64,000 nucleotides of DNA from Owenia fusiformis (lineage: Eukaryota; Annelida; Polychaeta; Sabellida; Oweniidae), in assembly GCA_903813345.2 (NCBI GenBank), contig CAIIXF020000005.1, positions 36,399,375 to 36,463,374 of the forward strand, in the 5' to 3' direction. Positions 21,801-30,995 of this stretch are shown here, piece after piece. How positions within the stretch are numbered: the stretch's first letter is position 1; each line of letters starts with the position of its first letter. The position numbers were made by a program, and so were the translations under genes. A model generated the notes under the pieces. The model saw only the letters and a program-made list of their open reading frames with translations, had not been told where the DNA came from and made no database searches.

Positions 21801-24100
21801 TTAGGCCGGGTAGACAACGGCATTCTACGATAAGTCTCTGCACTCAGAACAGTACGAACAGCCCCTGAATCTACCAAGAAGGCAACGTTGGTATTACACA
21901 CCTCCCCAATGGCAATCACTTTCCTCACTTCACCAAGAACGGAACGATCCGGCTTATTTCTTACTTCTCTACCCTGGTGATTAAGGAACTTGATTGGTGC
22001 GGTTTGTGTCGAATGACCTTGTCCAGCCTGATCACGCTGAGCCCGCTCTCCGGCTCGTTTCCGGGAATAGCAATCAGCTATTCTGTGACCAACCTTGTGA
22101 CAATAAAAGCACTCTGATCTTTTGAATGGCTGACTGGAAGGTTCAGAATCAGACTTGTTCTGTTTGGCTAGCAACTCTACCATTTTCTCTAAGTTTTTGG
22201 TACACTCTGATTGAACATCAATTTTAATACTTTCAACTAACTCAGTCAGCTTCTTCAGTTCCTCTTCCTTTTCCTCTATGGCAGTTATTCTACTATACTT
22301 GGGTTTTTGGCCTTTTCTTATCTTCTCTGATTCTATGTAGGACTCTTCTTTGAGTGCAACTTCGATGGCCTTATCGAGAGTATTACACTCCTTGGCATGG
22401 ATAGCCCTCCTGATCTCCTCCTCTAAAATGGCCTGCTCAAAACTCCGTCTAGCCAGACGATCTTGGGCCGCACGGCTCATTTCTGGATAGGCCAAAGCGG
22501 TGAGACGTCTTATGTCCTGGCCCAATGTCTGCAGAGTCTCTTTGGGCTTTCGGATTCGCCCAACAAGTTCGGCCTCGTAGACCTCCGCCTTTCCACCAGG
22601 ACCGAATCGCTTCTCTAGGGCTAAAAGGAGCTGATCATAGGTATAATCTAACCCCATCTCTAATACCATTTGCTGGGCAGGGCCTCGAAGACTGGTGGCT
22701 AGAAACTGCCTCTTATCTTCCTCAGACCATTTATTAGCTTCCCCACAGATCTCAAAATAAGCCCTATAGTCTTGCCATGGTGTGTTCCCGTTATACACAT
22801 CAGGTTTGATTCTACTCTTGCTAAAAGTTCCAGGAGTCTCTTTGGAGAGTTTAGTACACAATTGAGAGCACATCTTAATAAGCTCCATTGAGAGATGAGA
22901 ATCATTAACGTTCTCCATCTTCTCAGGCCTTTCTATAGTGTTATGACGCTTTGGACTCGAAGTTTCCTTCATCGATATATCCTCCTGGACATCATCAAGT
23001 TCTTCTTGATACTGAGGTAAGTGATGAGTCGGGATGTCACCACCATGTCCTCTCTCCAGCCAGTCCTCCATCGGACCTAACCCTCCATCTTTAGGTTGTT
23101 GATTATAATCTGCTGCATTATCTGGCGGCAGTTCTGTATCAGGTCTCTGGCAAAACCGGTCTTGCCGAAGCAACCTCCAGGGCCTTTTCACACCTGAAGT
23201 GGAACTGGCTCTAGACATACTGATGGGTTGCATCCGTTCTGTTTGGTTAGGATCTCTTCTAACCGATATTGCAGGCTTCTGAATTCTGGTCTCAGACCTA
23301 CAATGACCACTAACATCACCCAGTGTCTGTGACTTACCTGGAGTAGTACGAAACTCAACAGGCATGTTACTCTGAATTTGGTTGATGATTGATTTCTCCA
23401 TGGCGTTTTGGAAATTTTCCATCTGACCCTTCATTTCCTGTAATTGTGCCTCCTGATGATCCTGACCAATACGAACTTGTTCTGCAATTTGATTGATGTT
23501 GTGTATTTGAGTGTTTTGAGACTCCGTAAGTCCTATGACCAACTTCTTTTGGGTTTCCACAACTTGAGTCATACATTTATGTTGGGTCTCTGCTATTTTC
23601 TGCATCTGTCGTTGTTGAGCAACTAAAGTCTCACTAAAAATATCCATCTTTTGCTCAAATTTGCTTTCAACCATAGTGAGATCTTTTCTCAGTGTGTCCT
23701 CCTCTCTTAAACTCCTTGCCGGCCTGCCTAGGGCAGTAGAGGTTAAAGGAAATCTCGGTCTTCGGGGAGGATCGCCGACATTCTGATTACTCGGTTCAAA
23801 GGGAGTTTTGGCATCTATCATTACACCTCCGGTCCAATACCCTGTACTCCATGAGCTGGGTAATCCCCTCTTCTCAACATCTGTTTCTGGAGTTTTGGGT
23901 CTAGCTCCTTCCGAATGAGTGACCTTTCCCAAAGTATCACTCTGTGTATCAGTATCCCTCATTTCCTGTACAGTTGCATCAGCTGCTCCTGGATTGTCAA
24001 TTTCCATTGCGTCGTTCTTGAAAAACATGGTTTTTTCAAGGTCATCATCTCCTACACCCTCTACATCCGGAGGAGGTGGCAAATTGGAATCTTGCTCCAT
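15842..24100 (-). CDS. gag-pol: Gag-Pol polyprotein of Ty3/gypsy retrotransposon, 2752 aa, intact
   Basis: One uninterrupted frame starts at the ATG at 24100; a GTG 33 nt upstream is not a plausible animal start. Gag: acidic N-terminus, long coiled coil (about residues 150-260), retrotransposon-gag domain (about 470-600), zinc knuckle CFYCHKVGHRIADC (about 663). Pol: aspartic protease with VDSGA (about 740), reverse transcriptase with YLDDV (about 1317), RNase H with LDTDAS (about 1462), integrase HHCC zinc finger (about 1700-1745), integrase core with DILGPF, HSDQG and MVERYN giving D-35-E spacing (about 1768-1868), and a GPF module (about 2013). Beyond the usual PPRYLADY ending comes a ~20-aa acidic repeat region and, from an internal Met near residue 2206, a ~546-aa extension with an Arg/Ser-rich stretch and a Lys/Pro-rich repeat. 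The extension has no membrane segments, so it is not an envelope. Gag and Pol share one frame, so cleavage by the protease is presumably needed. Confidence 0.97.
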   Translation of the reverse strand: MEQDSNLPPPPDVEGVGDDDLEKTMFFKNDAMEIDNPGAADATVQEMRDTDTQSDTLGKVTHSEGARPKTPETDVEKRGLPSSWSTGYWTGGVMIDAKTPFEPSNQNVGDPPRRPRFPLTSTALGRPARSLREEDTLRKDLTMVESKFEQKMDIFSETLVAQQRQMQKIAETQHKCMTQVVETQKKLVIGLTESQNTQIHNINQIAEQVRIGQDHQEAQLQEMKGQMENFQNAMEKSIINQIQSNMPVEFRTTPGKSQTLGDVSGHCRSETRIQKPAISVRRDPNQTERMQPISMSRASSTSGVKRPWRLLRQDRFCQRPDTELPPDNAADYNQQPKDGGLGPMEDWLERGHGGDIPTHHLPQYQEELDDVQEDISMKETSSPKRHNTIERPEKMENVNDSHLSMELIKMCSQLCTKLSKETPGTFSKSRIKPDVYNGNTPWQDYRAYFEICGEANKWSEEDKRQFLATSLRGPAQQMVLEMGLDYTYDQLLLALEKRFGPGGKAEVYEAELVGRIRKPKETLQTLGQDIRRLTALAYPEMSRAAQDRLARRSFEQAILEEEIRRAIHAKECNTLDKAIEVALKEESYIESEKIRKGQKPKYSRITAIEEKEEELKKLTELVESIKIDVQSECTKNLEKMVELLAKQNKSDSEPSSQPFKRSECFYCHKVGHRIADCYSRKRAGERAQRDQAGQGHSTQTAPIKFLNHQGREVRNKPDRSVLGEVRKVIAIGEVCNTNVAFLVDSGAVRTVLSAETYRRMPLSTRPKLVPPSHVLVQADGEALSMLGMIPCRINIDGHAEDLDVVVANIDFEGILGTDYLGAARAIIDYHRKVITFGNRRVSSPSNGSTTPDNLDLETFTIEHQSEIEIETSVATMESPKDKVIQEKLEDPPEVGLESPLSSSYDLFEEKDEDSLQDFPDATRDLFECIPETPSPEAESSVFVTPPESPIIIPETPLGSQEEDDSQKEDLKDEDKTEIVSNTTLCFSAADGSIIVPPFTGILVEVNLQTPMKGTGIIEEMIENPDTEELEIVTTLADFDKRSYLEVRNPSALEVEMKKGATLGVFTLIEEGVYQIADDPKTDNVCHLSGDGEKLSECFSTPESEPLPPLPDFLQELFERSCSGLSEEQCHKLQAFLFRNSAIFAKNDRDLGKTSLAQHSIDTGDTLPIRQRYRMLPKCRQDEVDKLIDDMLRRGIIEPSQSPWASPIVLVRKKDGSWRFCVDYRKLNDATKKDAFPIPRIDETLDRMSGSQYFSTLDLASGYWQVSLDSVAREKSAFTVRGGLFQWTVMPFGLSNAPSTFCRLMEQVLGGLSNDGSLVYLDDVITFAPTFEQALNRLERVFNRLRQANLKLKPSKCMLFQTEVNYLGHMVSKNGLSPDPKKIEWMSNYPTPRTVKHVRQFLGGASYYRRHIEKFAETAGPLHELTRKNQRFRWDQRAEDAFVALKEKLTTAPILSFPRDDCPYILDTDASFESLGAVLSQVQDNEERVIYYASHRLSGAERNYCVTRKELLAVVHYVKYFRQYLYGVRFTIRSDHGSLRWLTNFKNPEGQLARWIQILQEYNYHLEYRPGQKHANADVMSRRPESCTQCTHCEEVTGEPNDTDLEIAVVSVEPDWDLKAIANAQREDPELMPIIKALEESKVKPTWESISFDSPATKHYWHLWNSLELKGGVLCKRWEDPDGKWIRLQILVPTPMKSTVLEMCHSTKVAGHFGVRRTYLKSRQRFYWFEQRVDVRALVRTCRICGTRRKPLKARRAPLQVQGVSGPMERYAVDILGPFPETPRGNKVIMVCADYFSKWVEAYPLPNQEAITVADKLVAEVVCRFGAPAELHSDQGRNFESRVFQQVCGLMGIHKTRTTPFHPQSDGMVERYNRTLLDTIAKLLQPDTHQLDWDLQIPLALMAYRTSTHEVTGETPAMMIFGRELNVPLDLVVDVQSDETEKPENETDYVSDLRQGLKDAHERARVVLKKAAIRQKTAYDRRVGGKGYTRGDPVWYLNNNKKRGLSPKLQSRWNGPFQVLKKLSDVTYKILEWGKVKSKIVHFDQLKPYESTLPTDWKIPEEEEDPEMSPPLPEDPLKIEETEGSPAVPEDQLKTEDMEMSPALPEDRLKMDEGMINPAFADNSRKTERVVDFPTIPEGLVKDEGSVQKDEAVPEEMDQMKLKMNLTGEIVGKSGESGRRSRKPPRYLADYEVTLDSICTFRTVTKMPRGRGYYPSRRDRGWNRDDRRKRSNWPSEERGGRSRDRSRGRSRDRSQERSSKWARWDMDRSSSRETVGLLQSLPRQEHRSHPPRSEKDRTPTQPLDNPQPHRSHPPKPEKELKDSTPKQPQENPHPSAGVDPFPRYPPSPKKTLKNMGKPSGHTPSATQTTADDHKASVGKHSPSRQTLGARGRSPSLGQVLSDLHALSTDQASQDIPIQFSGSIRSLMDELSQQMLSGKKDASDSFAGEANSDAIVIPNDLSLDPEEEPLWGVDLRKSKSSTWGKGSEYKSKEFVSSTPTSSTDDYSDTEVTVSATKKNPTTTKSGSALKDSMDKGAKDKDPKRDTSEKSVPPPSDNKKAPAGVSARHKPDIRKGSSGKTPLPPKSDVKKRPSENAPPPSKSDVKQGPIEKVPQPPRSDAKKRSSENAAPPPKTDVKQGPIEKVPLLPKPDVKKLLSTKAPPKLDDKQGAIERAMVTPPKSSEQDATVKGGQTKESKDKVGEVRVQSQDPTLILRRVEEVLAPIKVEVRFRYYARDGQVLEDHTLITRYSQLKI
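16120..16400 (-). repeat. Internal coding repeat in the Gag-Pol C-terminal extension
   Basis: Two full and one partial copy of a unit of about 44-46 codons encode alternating KKRPSENAPPPSKSD-like and VKQGPIEKVP-like segments. The region is low complexity and probably disordered. Confidence 0.8.
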
Positions 24101-24138
24101 TTCAGGCGTATAATATGCAATATAAGATTTCACACGTT

Positions 24139-24156
24139 ATCCCACCACTGCCACCA
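24139..24156 (-). other. Primer binding site, tRNA-Leu type
   Basis: One base inside the 5' LTR, the minus strand reads TGGTGGCAGTGGTGGGAT. This is complementary to a tRNA 3' end of ATCCCACCACTGCCACCA, and one base away from the typical animal tRNA-Leu(AAG) end as I remember it. Confidence 0.85.
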
Positions 24157-24794
24157 GTGTAACATTCAGCCTAATTATGGTAGTGTGGATGTTGTTTAAT
24201 AGACTGTGTCACTGTGGGTCTCAGGGTATACGTTAAATATACACGTGGGAAATCTGTACATAACAACTTATATACAATTAAATACAATAACACGTATATT
24301 GTGGCGTTTTAGCCCGTCAAAATAATACATGAAAATCGATGTATTTGCTTTACTTCAGTTACTACGGCACTAAGGTTAAAGTCCTTTATATGCGATGATA
24401 GTTTTTGAAGCACTGGTATTAGAGTCCTCTATACGAAAATACTTGTACTCTCAATTGTCTCTTGAGCTCTGGACTTGTTCAATTCAGCTAGGTATAAATC
24501 TGGGAATAACAGTCTCTCATTACAGCTTCAGTGATTATGCCTTGGAATAACAGTCTCTCAATGAAGGCAAATATCAAGCTGGCCTGAAATAAAATAACTA
24601 AGTCTGGAATCAACTTAGTTCCTCAATCAGGCTGGAGTTATCTAAACTAAGTCTGGAAATGGCAAAGTTCCTCAATATGTGGAATCTACCCAAGATTCCC
24701 AGTAGTTCCCAAATAAACTAAGTGTCTCGTACTTAGTTTCCATCAAAGTCATCCAGGTCGGGGGTGACACTATTCAACGTCCCCAACAGGCAAC

Positions 24795-27740
24795 ATCGAT
24801 GAAGATCCTCTAAGTTCCTCAATATGTGGAATCTGCCTAAGATTCCCAGTAGCTCCTAAATCGATGAAGATCCTCTAAGTTCCTCAATATGTGGAATCTG
24901 CCTAAGATTCCCAGTAGCTCCTAAATCGATGAAGATCCTCTAAGTTCTTCAATATGTGGAATCTGCCTAAGATTCCCAGTAGCTCCTAAATCGATGAAGA
25001 TCCTCTAAGTTCTTCAATATGTGGAATCTGCCTAAGATTCCCAGTAGCTCCTAAATCGATGAAGATCCTTTAAGTTCCTCAATATGTGGAATCTGCCTAA
25101 GATTCCCAGTAGCTCCTAAATCGATGAAGATCCTTTAAGTTCCTCAATATGTGGAATCTGCCTAAGATTCCCAGTAGCTCCTAAATCGATGAAGATCCTC
25201 TAAGTTCCTCAATATGTGGAATCTGCCTAAGATTCCCAGTAGCTCCTAAATCGATGAAGATCCTCTAAGTTCTTCAATATGTGGAATCTGCCTAAGATTC
25301 CCAGTAGCTCCTAAATCGATGAAGATCCTCTAAGTTCTTCAATATGTGGAATCTGCCGAAGATCCCTGGTAGCTCCCAAATCGATGAAGATCCTCTAAGT
25401 TCTTCAATATGTGGAATCTGCCTAAGATTCCCAGTAGCTCCTAAATCGATGAAGATCCTCTAAGTTCTTCAATATGTGGAATCTGCCTAAGATTCCCAGT
25501 AGCTCCTAAATCGATGAAGATCCTCTAAGTTCTTCAATATGTGGAATCTGCCTAAGATTCCCAGTAGCTCCTAAATCGATGAAGATCCTCTAAGTTCTTC
25601 AATATGTGGAATCTGCCTAAGATTCCCAGTAGCTCCTAAATCGATGAAGATCCTCTAAGTTCTTCAATATGTGGAATCTGCCTAAGATTCCCAGTAGCTC
25701 CTAAATCGATGAAGATCCTCTAAGTTCTTCAATATGTGGAATCTGCCTAAGATCCCTGGTAGCTCCCAAATCGATGAAGATCCTCTAAGTTCTTCAATAT
25801 GTGGAATCTGCCTAAGATTCCCAGTAGCTCCTAAATCGATGAAGATCCTCTAAGTTCTTCAATATGTGGAATCTGCCTAAGATCCCTGGTAGCTCCCAAA
25901 TCGATGAAGATCCTCTAAGTTCTTCAATATGTGGAATCTGCCTAAGATTCCCAGTAGCTCCTAAATCGATGAAGATCCTCTAAGTTCCTCAATATGTGGA
26001 ATCTGCCTAAGATTCCCAGTAGCTCCTAAACCGATGAAGATCCTCGAAGTTCTTCAATATGTGGAACCTGCCTAAGATTCCCAGTAGCTTCTAAATCGAT
26101 GAAGATCCTTTAAGTTCCTCAATATGTGGAATCTGCCTAAGATTCCCAGTAGCTTCTAAATCGATGAAGATCCTTTAAGTTCCTCAATATGTGAAATCTG
26201 CCTAAGATTCCCAGTAGCTTCTAAATCGATGAAGATCCTTTAAGTTCCTCAATATGTGGAATCTGCCTAAGATTCCCAGTAGCTCCTAAATCGATGAAGA
26301 TCCTTTAAGTTCCTCAATATGTGGAATCTGCCTAAGATTCCCAGTAGCTCCTAAATCGATGAAGATCCTCTAAGTTCCTCAATATGTGGAATCTGCCTAA
26401 GATTCCCACTAGCTCCTAAATCGATGAAGATCCTCTAAGTTCCTCAATATGTGGAATCTGCCTAAGATTCCCAGTAGTTCCTAAATCGATGAAGATCCTC
26501 TAAGTTCCTCAATATGTGGAATCTGCCTAAGATTCCCACTAGCTCCTAAATCGATGAAGATCCTCTAAGTTCCTCAATATGTGGAATCTACCCAAGATTC
26601 CCAGTAGTTCCCAAATAAACTAAGTGTCTCGTACTTAGTTTCCATCAAAGTCATCCAGGTCGGGGGTGACACTATTCAACGTCCCCAACAGGCAACATCG
26701 ATGAAGATCCTCTAAGTTCCTCAATATGTGGAATCTGCCTAAGATTCCCAGTAGCTCCTAAATCGATGAAGATCCTTTAAGTTCCTCAATATGTGGAATC
26801 TGCCTAAGATTCCCAGTAGCTCCTAAATCGATGAAGATCCTTTAAGTTCCTCAATATGTGGAATCTGCCTAAGATTCCCAGTAGCTCCTAAATCGATGAA
26901 GATCCTTTAAGTTCTTCAATATGTGGAATCTGCCTAAGATTCCCAGTAGCTCCTAAATAAACTAAGTGTCTCGTACTTAGTTCCTCAACAAGTGGAATCT
27001 ACCTAAGATCCCTGGTAGCTCCCAAATAAACTAAGTGTCTCGTACTTAGTTTCCATCAAAGTCATCCAGGTCAGGGGTGACACTATTCAACGTCCCCAAC
27101 AGGCAACATCGATGAAGATCCTCTAAGTTCCTCAATATGTGGAATCTGTCTAAGATTCCCAGTAGTTCCTAAATCGATGAAGATCCTTTAAGTTCCTCAA
27201 TATGTGGAATCAGCTCCTAAATCGATGAAGATCCTCTAAGTTCCTCAATATGTGGAATCTGCCTAAGATTCCCAGTAGCTCCTAAATCGATGAAGATCCT
27301 TTAAGTTCCTCAATATGTGGAATCTGCCTAAGATTCCCAGTAGCTCCTAAATCGATGAAGATCCTTTAAGTTCCTCAATATGTGGAATCTACCTAAGATT
27401 CCCAGTAGCTCCTAAATCGATGAAGATCCTTTAAGTTCCTCAATATGTGGAATCTGCCTAAGATTCCCAGTAGCTCCTAAATCGATGAAGATCCTCTAAG
27501 TTCCTCAATATGTGGAATCTGCCTAAGATTCCCAGTAGCTCCTAAATCGATGAAGATCCTTTAAGTTCCTCAATATGTGGAATCTGCCTAAGATTCCCTG
27601 TAGTTCCTAAATCGATGAAGATCCTTTAAGTTCCTCAATATGTGGAATCTGCCTAAGATTCCCAGTAGCTCCTAAATCGATGAAGATCCTCTAAGTTCCT
27701 CAATATGTGGAATCTGCCTAAGATTCCAAGTAGTTCCTAA
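24795..27740. repeat. 65-bp tandem repeat array in right LTR
   Basis: This array has the same 42-unit, three-block organisation as in the left LTR, shifted by exactly 14690 bp. Rare variant units (CCGATGAAG near 26030, GTGAAATCT near 26191) are shared at the corresponding places, so the two arrays were copied together. Confidence 0.95.
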
Positions 27741-27779
27741 ATAAACTAAGTGTCTCGTACTTAGTTTCCATTAAGTCAT

Positions 27780-28860
27780 CCAGGTTGAGTGAAAATATTC
27801 CAAGTTCCTCAACAGCACCTCCAAATGAGCTAAGTTTCTGGTACTTATTCTCAATCAGGCTTGAGTTATATAAACAATGTCGGGAAATGACAGAGTTTCT
27901 CAGTCCAGCTGTATTTCCTCAATCAGGCTGGAATATTCCTCAATCCAGCAGAGTCCTTCAAACAGGCTGGAGTTGTATCAACTATGTCGGGAAGTGACAG
28001 AGTTTCTCAGTCCAGCTGTATTTCTTCAGTCAGGCTGGAATATTGTATAAACTATGTCGGGAAGTGACAGAGTTTCTCAATCCAGCAAAGTTCCTCAATC
28101 AGGCTGGAATAGTATGAACTTTGTCTGGGAATGGCAAAGTTCCTCAGTTCAGCAGTATTACTTCAGTCAGGCTGGAATATTGTATAAACTATGTCGGGAA
28201 ATGACAGAGTTTCTCAATCCAGCAAAGTTCCTCAATCAGGCTGGAATATTATGAACTTTGTCTGGAAATAGCAAAGTTCCTCAGTCTAGCAGTATTTCTT
28301 CAGTCAGGCTGGAATATTCCTCAATCCAGCAGAGTCCTTCGAACAGGCTGGAATTGTATCAACTGAAAATACAAGTTTCTGGCACTCCTTCTCAATCAGG
28401 CTGGAATAATGTAAACTAAGTCTTGTAATGACAAAGTTTCTCGATCCAGCAGTAATTCTTCAATCAGGCTGAAATATTCTAAAACTTTGCCTGGAAATGA
28501 CAAAGTTTCTCTGTTCAGCAGTATTGCTTCAATCGGGCTGAAATATTCTAAAAACTTTGCCTGGTAATGACAAAGTTTCTCGGTTCAGCAGTATTTCATC
28601 GAACGGGCTGGAATATTCTAAACTATGCCTGGAAATGACAAAGTTTCTCGGTCCAGCAGTATTACTTCAATCAGGCTGGAGTTATCTAGACTATATCTGG
28701 AAATGACAAAGTTCCTCGATCCAGCAGTATTACTTCAATCAGGCTGGAGTTATCTAGACTATGTCTGGAAATGACAAAGTTCCTCGATCCAGCAGTATTT
28801 CTTCAAACAGGCTGGAATATTCTAAACTATGTCTGGAAATGACAAAGTTCCTCGATCCAG
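27780..28860. repeat. Second, degenerate tandem repeat family in right LTR
   Basis: This is the counterpart of 13090-14170: ~68-bp units with CAGCAGTATT and CAATCAGGCTGGA. In the predicted transcript these repeats come before the 65-bp array. Confidence 0.85.
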
Positions 28861-28965
28861 CAAATCTTCTAAGTTTCTCATCAATCCTCAAATGAAACAC
28901 TGGCACGGGAGATGTGTTCCAATCAAAAGTTGCCTACGTGTCTGGCTTGTTGTATGCCCACTCCG

Positions 28966-28973
28966 TATTTATA
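28966..28973 (-). promoter_or_regulatory. Predicted retrotransposon promoter (TATA box in the 5' LTR)
   Basis: TATAAATA on the minus strand sits in GGGGTATAAATACGGAG, about 690 bp into U3. Transcription would start about 30 bp downstream (near 28940) and give a leader of roughly 4.8 kb before the gag ATG at 24100. Upstream U3 (29411-29452) carries the ETS-, CRE- and YY1-like motifs. The start site is inferred. Confidence 0.7.
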
Positions 28974-29666
28974 CCCCGGTTATATATGTACATGTATATC
29001 GAAACCAAGTCCAGGTCACGTGACTTCGTTTCACAAGAAAAAGTCCAAAAATCGTCATTAAAATGCAAAAAATGAATACACTCTCACTGGGGAATTGAAA
29101 TACATAATATAGTTTTGCAAATCACAGTCATAATTAATGCATCAATGACAAATTAAACGAGAAATTGATGATTGAAAAGATCGTGCTCATGATCATGACG
29201 AAATGTCACAAAACTTTCAAACAGTTTAATCTAACCTTAAACACTAGATTTTGACGTGGTTAAGCCTTGAGTTACTTTATAAACTAGCTGAATAGAACCG
29301 CTAGATACTAATTAATATAAAGATACTAATTGCATTGTACAAACTAAACACTAACCTGAGTAATGTAGGTTTTTGGGTCAATTTTCTTCACGTGGTTTTG
29401 AATTTTACAACGGAAGTAACTTTCTGATGACGTAAAAGCAAGATGGCGGCCTCCATAAAAATATTCAAAAGTTTTCAAATGATTGAGAAAATGACTCAAA
29501 TCTATAAAGATTGACTACTATAGATGATAAATCACTGGTGGTAAGTAAGGAATATATAAATACATCTAAGACACTGGTCTAATCTAACTGTGAAGCTACC
29601 GTATCGTCTCGACACTAACTTATCAAAAAAAAATAATTTGAAAAATTCTAAAATTTGTGACAATAG

Positions 29667-30995
29667 GTATAATGTACATTTTACCATATCTTAAAAATCA
29701 ACCAAATGCCTCAGATATAATCCAAATGTTCTACATATACTGTCATAAGGAATCTACTCATCCTTTTTTAACAGTCACAGAATAGAATTCACATAAATTT
29801 GAAAAATTAATTACTTGTTGATTTAGTTAACTGAATTATAACTACAGTGAACCTTCCTAATGCCTCAGTTACATTTGATCTACAGCAACCGTACAGCGGC
29901 TTTAACTTCCCAAATTCAGGAGAAATATGCAGCATAAAATATAGGGATAAGTAGTATGATGCAGATTTTCTATATCAATTTTTTAAGCTACAACCACCGT
30001 ATGCCCACCATAGAGCAAATGTGACTGAGGCTTTAGCGCAGTGGATCAGATTATTCCCACCCTTTGAATTGTTTCTTCGAAGATGAGGACAGTTTTTTTC
30101 ATTTGTTTCACATCATCAGATGGACTTTGAGGTCATATTTTCAACAAAATTTTCTAATCTTAATAAACGTGTCACCATGATATTGTAGATAACAAATATG
30201 TACTTATTTAACTTGATTAAAGACAAATATTCAATATTAACGTTCAGTAAACCTCCAAGATATGAAAGCAATACATTACGGAGTAAATTCAATCAACAAT
30301 TTGAAAGATATTTTGGAAATACTCTATCGTTGATGAATTTTCCAAAACTGTACATCTTTTCATTAATCCACCATAGATGAATATTAAGTTTGAGACTAAA
30401 CACTTTATTCATTGGCTCCCTTCATCTTAAAATGTCATCTTGACCTTCAAGTGTCACTTTAAACAGACTACAGTAAAACCTGTCTAATCCAAACGCCTTG
30501 GGGACAGCCTAAAGCATTCAGATTAGGAGGTGTTCACATTTTGAGGTTTTTGCATTAGCGAGATTACGGATTCTGAATAAATGTGAACACATTCTCGGTA
30601 CATATTTATAGTTCATTTGACCACATAGCTTTACGGCATTTCAGAAATTTGAAAATTCTATTCAAATTAATCTAGTAATGCTGGAAAGCTCTATTATAAT
30701 CAAGACCATTCAAGTTTTTTCCCAAAGTTTTGATATCATAACAATATTTGAGCAATTTTGTATGAAATATGTGAAATTTAATGAAAAGTGTTCAAATAGA
30801 CAGGTTAATTTTTCAAATATAACTGTTCACTGTTTAAATTGAGAGGTGTTCACATTTCAAGTTTTTTTAACATGGGAGTCAATGGGAGGATAAAATGGGA
30901 CAGAAAAAAGTGTTCAGATTGGGAGGTGTACGGATTAGTCAGGTGTTCAGATATACAGGTTCTACTGTATTTTACATGTATTAAATAGTCAAGAA
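29667..30995. other. Intergenic sequence between retrotransposon and sulfotransferase
   Basis: Apart from the MITE at 30471-30967 I see only AT-rich DNA without credible exons. A promoter for the sulfotransferase gene is presumably here but no core motif stands out. Confidence 0.5.
30471..30967. mobile_element. pogo/Tigger-like MITE, 497 bp
   Basis: The ends are CAGTAAAACCTG and CAGGTTCTACTG, flanked on both sides by TA. The interior contains GAGGTGTTCACATTT-type repeats in both orientations. It lies 28 bp before the sulfotransferase ATG, so it may supply its 5' UTR. Confidence 0.8.

Larger units (their letters stand above)
9468..29662 (-). mobile_element. Complete Ty3/gypsy LTR retrotransposon, 20.2 kb, giant LTRs
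   Basis: Two 5505-bp long terminal repeats (9468-14972 and 24158-29662, constant offset 14690) bracket a 9185-bp internal region. On the minus strand each LTR starts TGT and ends ACA. The host flank is duplicated: ATAG at 9464-9467 and again at 29663-29666. In minus-strand order the element has a 5' LTR (right copy), a tRNA-Leu-type primer binding site, one gag-pol ORF, a repeat-bearing 3' UTR, a purine tract and a 3' LTR (left copy). Domain order protease, RT, RNase H, integrase places it in Ty3/gypsy. No envelope-like gene is present. Identical LTRs, an intact ORF and a clean target duplication indicate a very recent insertion that may still be competent. Confidence 0.97.
24158..29662 (-). 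repeat. Right LTR (5' LTR of the minus-strand element)
   Basis: This is a 5505-bp copy of 9468-14972. As the 5' LTR it should drive element transcription leftwards. Its termini are TG/CA and the right flank begins with the duplicated ATAG. Confidence 0.96.

Noticed and set aside
16011-23626. Plus-strand ORFs opposite gag-pol
   Set aside because: They are antisense shadows of a single long coding frame with clear domains.
24101-24133. GTG start extending gag-pol by 11 codons
   Set aside because: Not a plausible animal initiation codon; the first ATG is at 24100, and the extension runs up to the primer binding site.
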